Assembly: GCA_903838125.1 (NCBI GenBank)
Contig: CAILXF010000024.1
Location: 1 to 64,000 of the forward strand
Reading direction: 5' to 3'
DNA: 64,000 nt
DNA from: an uncultured Pseudomonadota bacterium
Lineage (GTDB): Bacteria > Pseudomonadota > Gammaproteobacteria > Burkholderiales > Methylophilaceae
How positions within the stretch are numbered: the first letter of the stretch is position 1; every line of letters begins with the position of its first letter. Below are positions 61,178-64,000 of this stretch, piece by piece. Below the pieces are notes generated by a model that saw only the letters and a program-made list of their open reading frames with translations, did no database searches and was not told where the DNA came from. A program made the position numbers and the translations under genes.

Positions 61178-63730
61178 TTGAATCGCCAATGGTGGATAGA
61201 CCCCATATCTATAATCATGCAAGAGTTGGAAAGCTCCTCCTCAGGACTAACCAGCGCTAAGGCAAAGTTACGCCTAATTAAACTTGGCCCCAATATTATA
61301 AGTTACATAAGAAAAACAAATCTACTCTTGCAGTTTTTGTCACGTTTTCGCAATCCCTTGGTTATCCTGCTTTTGTTTGCCAGTGTATTGTCTGCCTTTA
61401 CTGCAGATATAACCAGTTTTGTTATCATTGTTACTATGGTTGTACTAAGCGTAAGCTTAGATTTTGTGCAGGAGTACCGTGCAGAAAAGGCAGTTGATGC
61501 TCTGCGACACCTGGTCGCAGTGAAGTCCACTGTTCTTAGAGATCAAAAGATTGTCGAAATTCCTGTTGAGCGACTGGTCACTGGTGACATAGTGTTGCTT
61601 AGTGCCGGCGACCTAGTCCCCGCCGATGGACGTTTGATTGAAGCTGATGATTTTTTTGTTAATCAGGCATTGCTGACTGGTGAGGCATATCCAGTAGAGA
61701 AGTTTTTAGAAAGCCTAGTGCAGAGTTCCCCAGAAAGTATACGAACAAACTCAGCAGATATTGATCTAACCAGTGCATCTAATACAGTTTTTGCCGGCAC
61801 CCATGTTGTGAGTGGCTCGGCGCGGGTTCTGATTTGTAGAACTGGTGCACAGACCATGCTGGGTAGCATTGCTGGGGCTTTAAATGTTAGTACGCCAGCT
61901 ACTGCATTTGAAACGAGTAGTTATCGTTTTGGTATGCTGATTCTGCGCATCACATTTTTTCTTGTTATGTTTGTGTTGCTAGTCAACTTGCTACAACATC
62001 GCCCATGGTTAGAATCTTTTATGTTTGCGCTGGCATTAGCCGTTGGTCTGACCCCGGAATTGTTGCCAATGATTATTACGGTAACACTGTCACGTGGGGC
62101 AATACGCATGAGTCGCCAGCATGTGATTGTGAAACGGCTATCAGCGATCCATAACCTAGGTAGTATGGATGTGCTTTGCACTGATAAGACTGGCACGCTC
62201 ACTGAAGCTAAAATACGGTTGGAGCGGCATTTAGATTGTACGGGGCACGATAGCGAGCACGTGTTGCGATGGGCTTATCTGAATAGTTTTTTTGAAACTG
62301 GCCTGAAGAGTCCGTTAGACGAAGCTATATTGAACCATAAGCATCTTGATGTAAGTGCTTGGTCCAAGGTGGACGAGGTGCCGTTTGACTTTGAGCGACG
62401 GCGTGTTTCGGTATTGCTCAAGCACCAAGGCGCCGATTATTTGGTTGTAAAAGGCGCCTGCGAAGATGTACTGAAATTGTGTAGTAGCTATGAGCATCAA
62501 CAAGGTCTGATGCAAGCACTTACTGAAGTTAAGCTTCACGCTCTAAATGAGCAGGCAGCCCAATTGGCTCAACAGGGTTTTCGGGTATTGGGGATAGCTT
62601 GGCGGCAAGTGGAAGAGACGCGACAGCATGCCGATATCAGCGACGAGTCTAATTTGGTTTTTGCGGGATTCGCTGCATTTCTTGATCCGCCGAAAACCAG
62701 TGCCAGTTCAGCGCTAGCGCAGCTACAAAAAAGCGGTATCGCAATTAAGGTGCTGACTGGCGACAATGAGCTGGTCACTCAGCATGTATGTAACGAACTC
62801 GGCCTTACTGTGACTGGTATGTTGACCGGCAGTCAAATTTCACAATTAGATGATGCTGCATTGCAAGCGCGGGTTGAAACTGTGAATATTTATTGTCGTG
62901 TAACCCCTGCTTTAAAAAGTCGCGTCTTACTGGCATTAAAGCAGCGTGGCCATATTGTAGGTTTTTTGGGTGATGGTATTAATGATGCACCAGCGTTGCA
63001 TTTGGCCGACGTCAGCATTTCGGTAGACAGTGCTGTTGATGTCGCTAAGGACGCAGCTAGCCTGATTTTATTGCGACAGGACTTGAATGTATTGCATCAA
63101 GGGGTGATGGAGGGCAGGCGCACCTTTGGCAATATTATGAAATACGTGATGATGGGCACCAGTTCGAACTTTGGCAATATGTTCAGTATGGCAGGGGCTT
63201 CTTTATTTTTGCCGTTTTTGCCCATGTTGCCCATACAAATACTCCTTAATAATCTACTTTACGATTTATCAGAAGTGACTATTCCATTTGATAATGTAGA
63301 CCAAGAATACTTGAAGCAGCCACGACGGTGGTCTATGCCGATGATTCGTAACTTTATGCTGATTGTGGGTCCTATCAGTTCTTTATTCGACTTCCTCACT
63401 TTTTATGTGATGCTGGTGCTGCTAAATGCGCATCAGGACTTGTTTCGAACAGGTTGGTTTGTTGAATCAATTGTGACTCAAGTATTGGTCATTTTTGTTA
63501 TCCGCACACAGCGTAACCCCTTTAAGAGCCTGCCTAATCATTGGCTCACCATTACTTCCTTAATGGTGGTTGCAATAGCTATTGTCTTGCCTTATACCTC
63601 TGCGGGTAGATACTTTGGATTTATTCCATTACCATTAATTTTCTTCAGTATTTTGCTGGCGATGGGCATGACTTATTTGGTAATGGTGGAGTTGGTAAAG
63701 CGCTGGTTTTATAAAAAAGTTGGATTGTAG
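61178..63730 (+). CDS. MgtA/MgtB-type P-type cation ATPase
   Basis: An 850-residue P-type ATPase. It has the actuator motif LTGEAYPVEK, the membrane PELLPMIIT (helix 4), the phosphorylation site CTDKTGTLTEAK (D336), the nucleotide-binding KGACEDVLKLC, the hinge LTGDN and GDGINDAPALHLADVSISV. The C-terminal NNLLYDLSEVTIPFDNVDQEYLKQPRRW is specific to the Mg2+-importing MgtA/MgtB group. It is shorter than the roughly 900 residues of MgtA, mainly at the N-terminus. The start is TTG with GAAGG upstream. No MgtA leader was recognised. The FNR-type box suggests low-oxygen rather than magnesium control. Confidence 0.88.
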   Translation: MNRQWWIDPISIIMQELESSSSGLTSAKAKLRLIKLGPNIISYIRKTNLLLQFLSRFRNPLVILLLFASVLSAFTADITSFVIIVTMVVLSVSLDFVQEYRAEKAVDALRHLVAVKSTVLRDQKIVEIPVERLVTGDIVLLSAGDLVPADGRLIEADDFFVNQALLTGEAYPVEKFLESLVQSSPESIRTNSADIDLTSASNTVFAGTHVVSGSARVLICRTGAQTMLGSIAGALNVSTPATAFETSSYRFGMLILRITFFLVMFVLLVNLLQHRPWLESFMFALALAVGLTPELLPMIITVTLSRGAIRMSRQHVIVKRLSAIHNLGSMDVLCTDKTGTLTEAKIRLERHLDCTGHDSEHVLRWAYLNSFFETGLKSPLDEAILNHKHLDVSAWSKVDEVPFDFERRRVSVLLKHQGADYLVVKGACEDVLKLCSSYEHQQGLMQALTEVKLHALNEQAAQLAQQGFRVLGIAWRQVEETRQHADISDESNLVFAGFAAFLDPPKTSASSALAQLQKSGIAIKVLTGDNELVTQHVCNELGLTVTGMLTGSQISQLDDAALQARVETVNIYCRVTPALKSRVLLALKQRGHIVGFLGDGINDAPALHLADVSISVDSAVDVAKDAASLILLRQDLNVLHQGVMEGRRTFGNIMKYVMMGTSSNFGNMFSMAGASLFLPFLPMLPIQILLNNLLYDLSEVTIPFDNVDQEYLKQPRRWSMPMIRNFMLIVGPISSLFDFLTFYVMLVLLNAHQDLFRTGWFVESIVTQVLVIFVIRTQRNPFKSLPNHWLTITSLMVVAIAIVLPYTSAGRYFGFIPLPLIFFSILLAMGMTYLVMVELVKRWFYKKVGL

Positions 63731-63870
63731 ATTTTTTTATAATTAAAATCTTAAAAGGATTGGTATTTTATTTAAATCCGATTCAATTTAATCGTTATCA
63801 GTGCTTACTAGCGCTGTAATTAAATGAAGATAGCGCTTCTGTAATCGTATTATCTAGTAAACTTGAAAGC

Positions 63871-64000
63871 ATGAAGCTTTTATATGTTTTAGCCTTATTG
63901 TGCAGCTTGCAAGCTTGCCAGCAGAAGCCGCATCCATCAATGCCATCTATCGTCTTTGCTATTGCGCAGGCACCCCTCAATTTAGATCCTCGTTATGCCA
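63871..64000 (+). CDS. Lipoprotein, N-terminus only; resembles peptide/nickel ABC transporter substrate-binding protein
   Basis: The frame opens at ATG 63871 and runs off the window. Forty-three residues are visible: a short signal with lipobox LQAC (C16), then IVFAIAQAPLNLDPRYA. The APxNLDPRYA start is typical of family 5 extracellular solute-binding proteins (DppA/OppA type). It is too short for the ORF track. The start has no strong ribosome site in the preceding bases. Confidence 0.65.
   Translation, partial: MKLLYVLALLCSLQACQQKPHPSMPSIVFAIAQAPLNLDPRYA

Noticed and set aside
63729-63751. AT-only hairpin after the P-type ATPase gene (AGATTTT/AAAATCT)
   Set aside because: No G-C rich stem, so unlikely to terminate; stability would be low.

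Overview
The window is a chromosomal segment of a Gram-negative proteobacterium. My best guess is a betaproteobacterium of the Nitrosomonadales, probably near Methylophilaceae. This rests on remembered gene neighbourhoods (yciB-yciI-bolA-ppiC; dapD-arsC-like-dapE-prmB; rnm-yciO-site-2 protease-trpS-scpA-scpB-rluB), a 400-residue TrpS, and AT-leaning base composition. It is inference, not a database match. I see no rRNA, tRNA, insertion sequence, prophage or CRISPR array. Coding density is high and most genes are housekeeping.

Layout. 0-10.7 kb: the end of a flavocytochrome c sulfide dehydrogenase flavoprotein, an exported SMP-30-like propeller coupled to a DUF455 ferritin-like protein, serB, sucCD, an exported ankyrin protein, nadE, glnB and feoAB. 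11-18.5 kb is an accessory stretch: an ArnT/PMT-like glycosyltransferase, a lone lptF, an AcpA-type phosphoesterase flanked by two small proteins sharing a C-terminal motif, a ParB-like-domain protein and an OprB-type porin. 18.5-41.9 kb is conserved core: protein folding, septation, tRNA and rRNA modification, chromosome segregation, diaminopimelate synthesis, potassium uptake, exonuclease VII, dsbB, cysM, a ydbH-ynbE-ydbL lipid-bridge operon and rlmD.

41.9-63.7 kb is the most interesting part, a low-oxygen island. It holds ompW, hemN, two FNR-family regulators, ccoNOQP with ccoG and ccoH, a UbiM-like hydroxylase, dodecin, acetate kinase, a short glycogen phosphorylase, a divergent phosphoketolase-like enzyme, a universal stress protein, two DUF2934 proteins and an MgtA-type P-type ATPase. 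Seven FNR-type boxes (TTGAT-N4-RTCAA) lie in its intergenic regions. Several sit 21-22 bases upstream of a -10-like hexamer, the geometry of class II FNR activation. An eighth box precedes a small orphan gene at 13.9 kb.

Taken together, the island suggests a programme for oxygen shortage. It would combine a high-affinity cbb3 oxidase, oxygen-independent heme synthesis, glycogen breakdown and a phosphoketolase/acetate kinase route that could make ATP without respiration. The second FNR gene has no ATG, GTG or TTG upstream of its first two cluster cysteines. It must use a rare ATT start, carry a one-base deletion, or be truncated. The window ends in the first codons of a lipoprotein resembling peptide-binding proteins.
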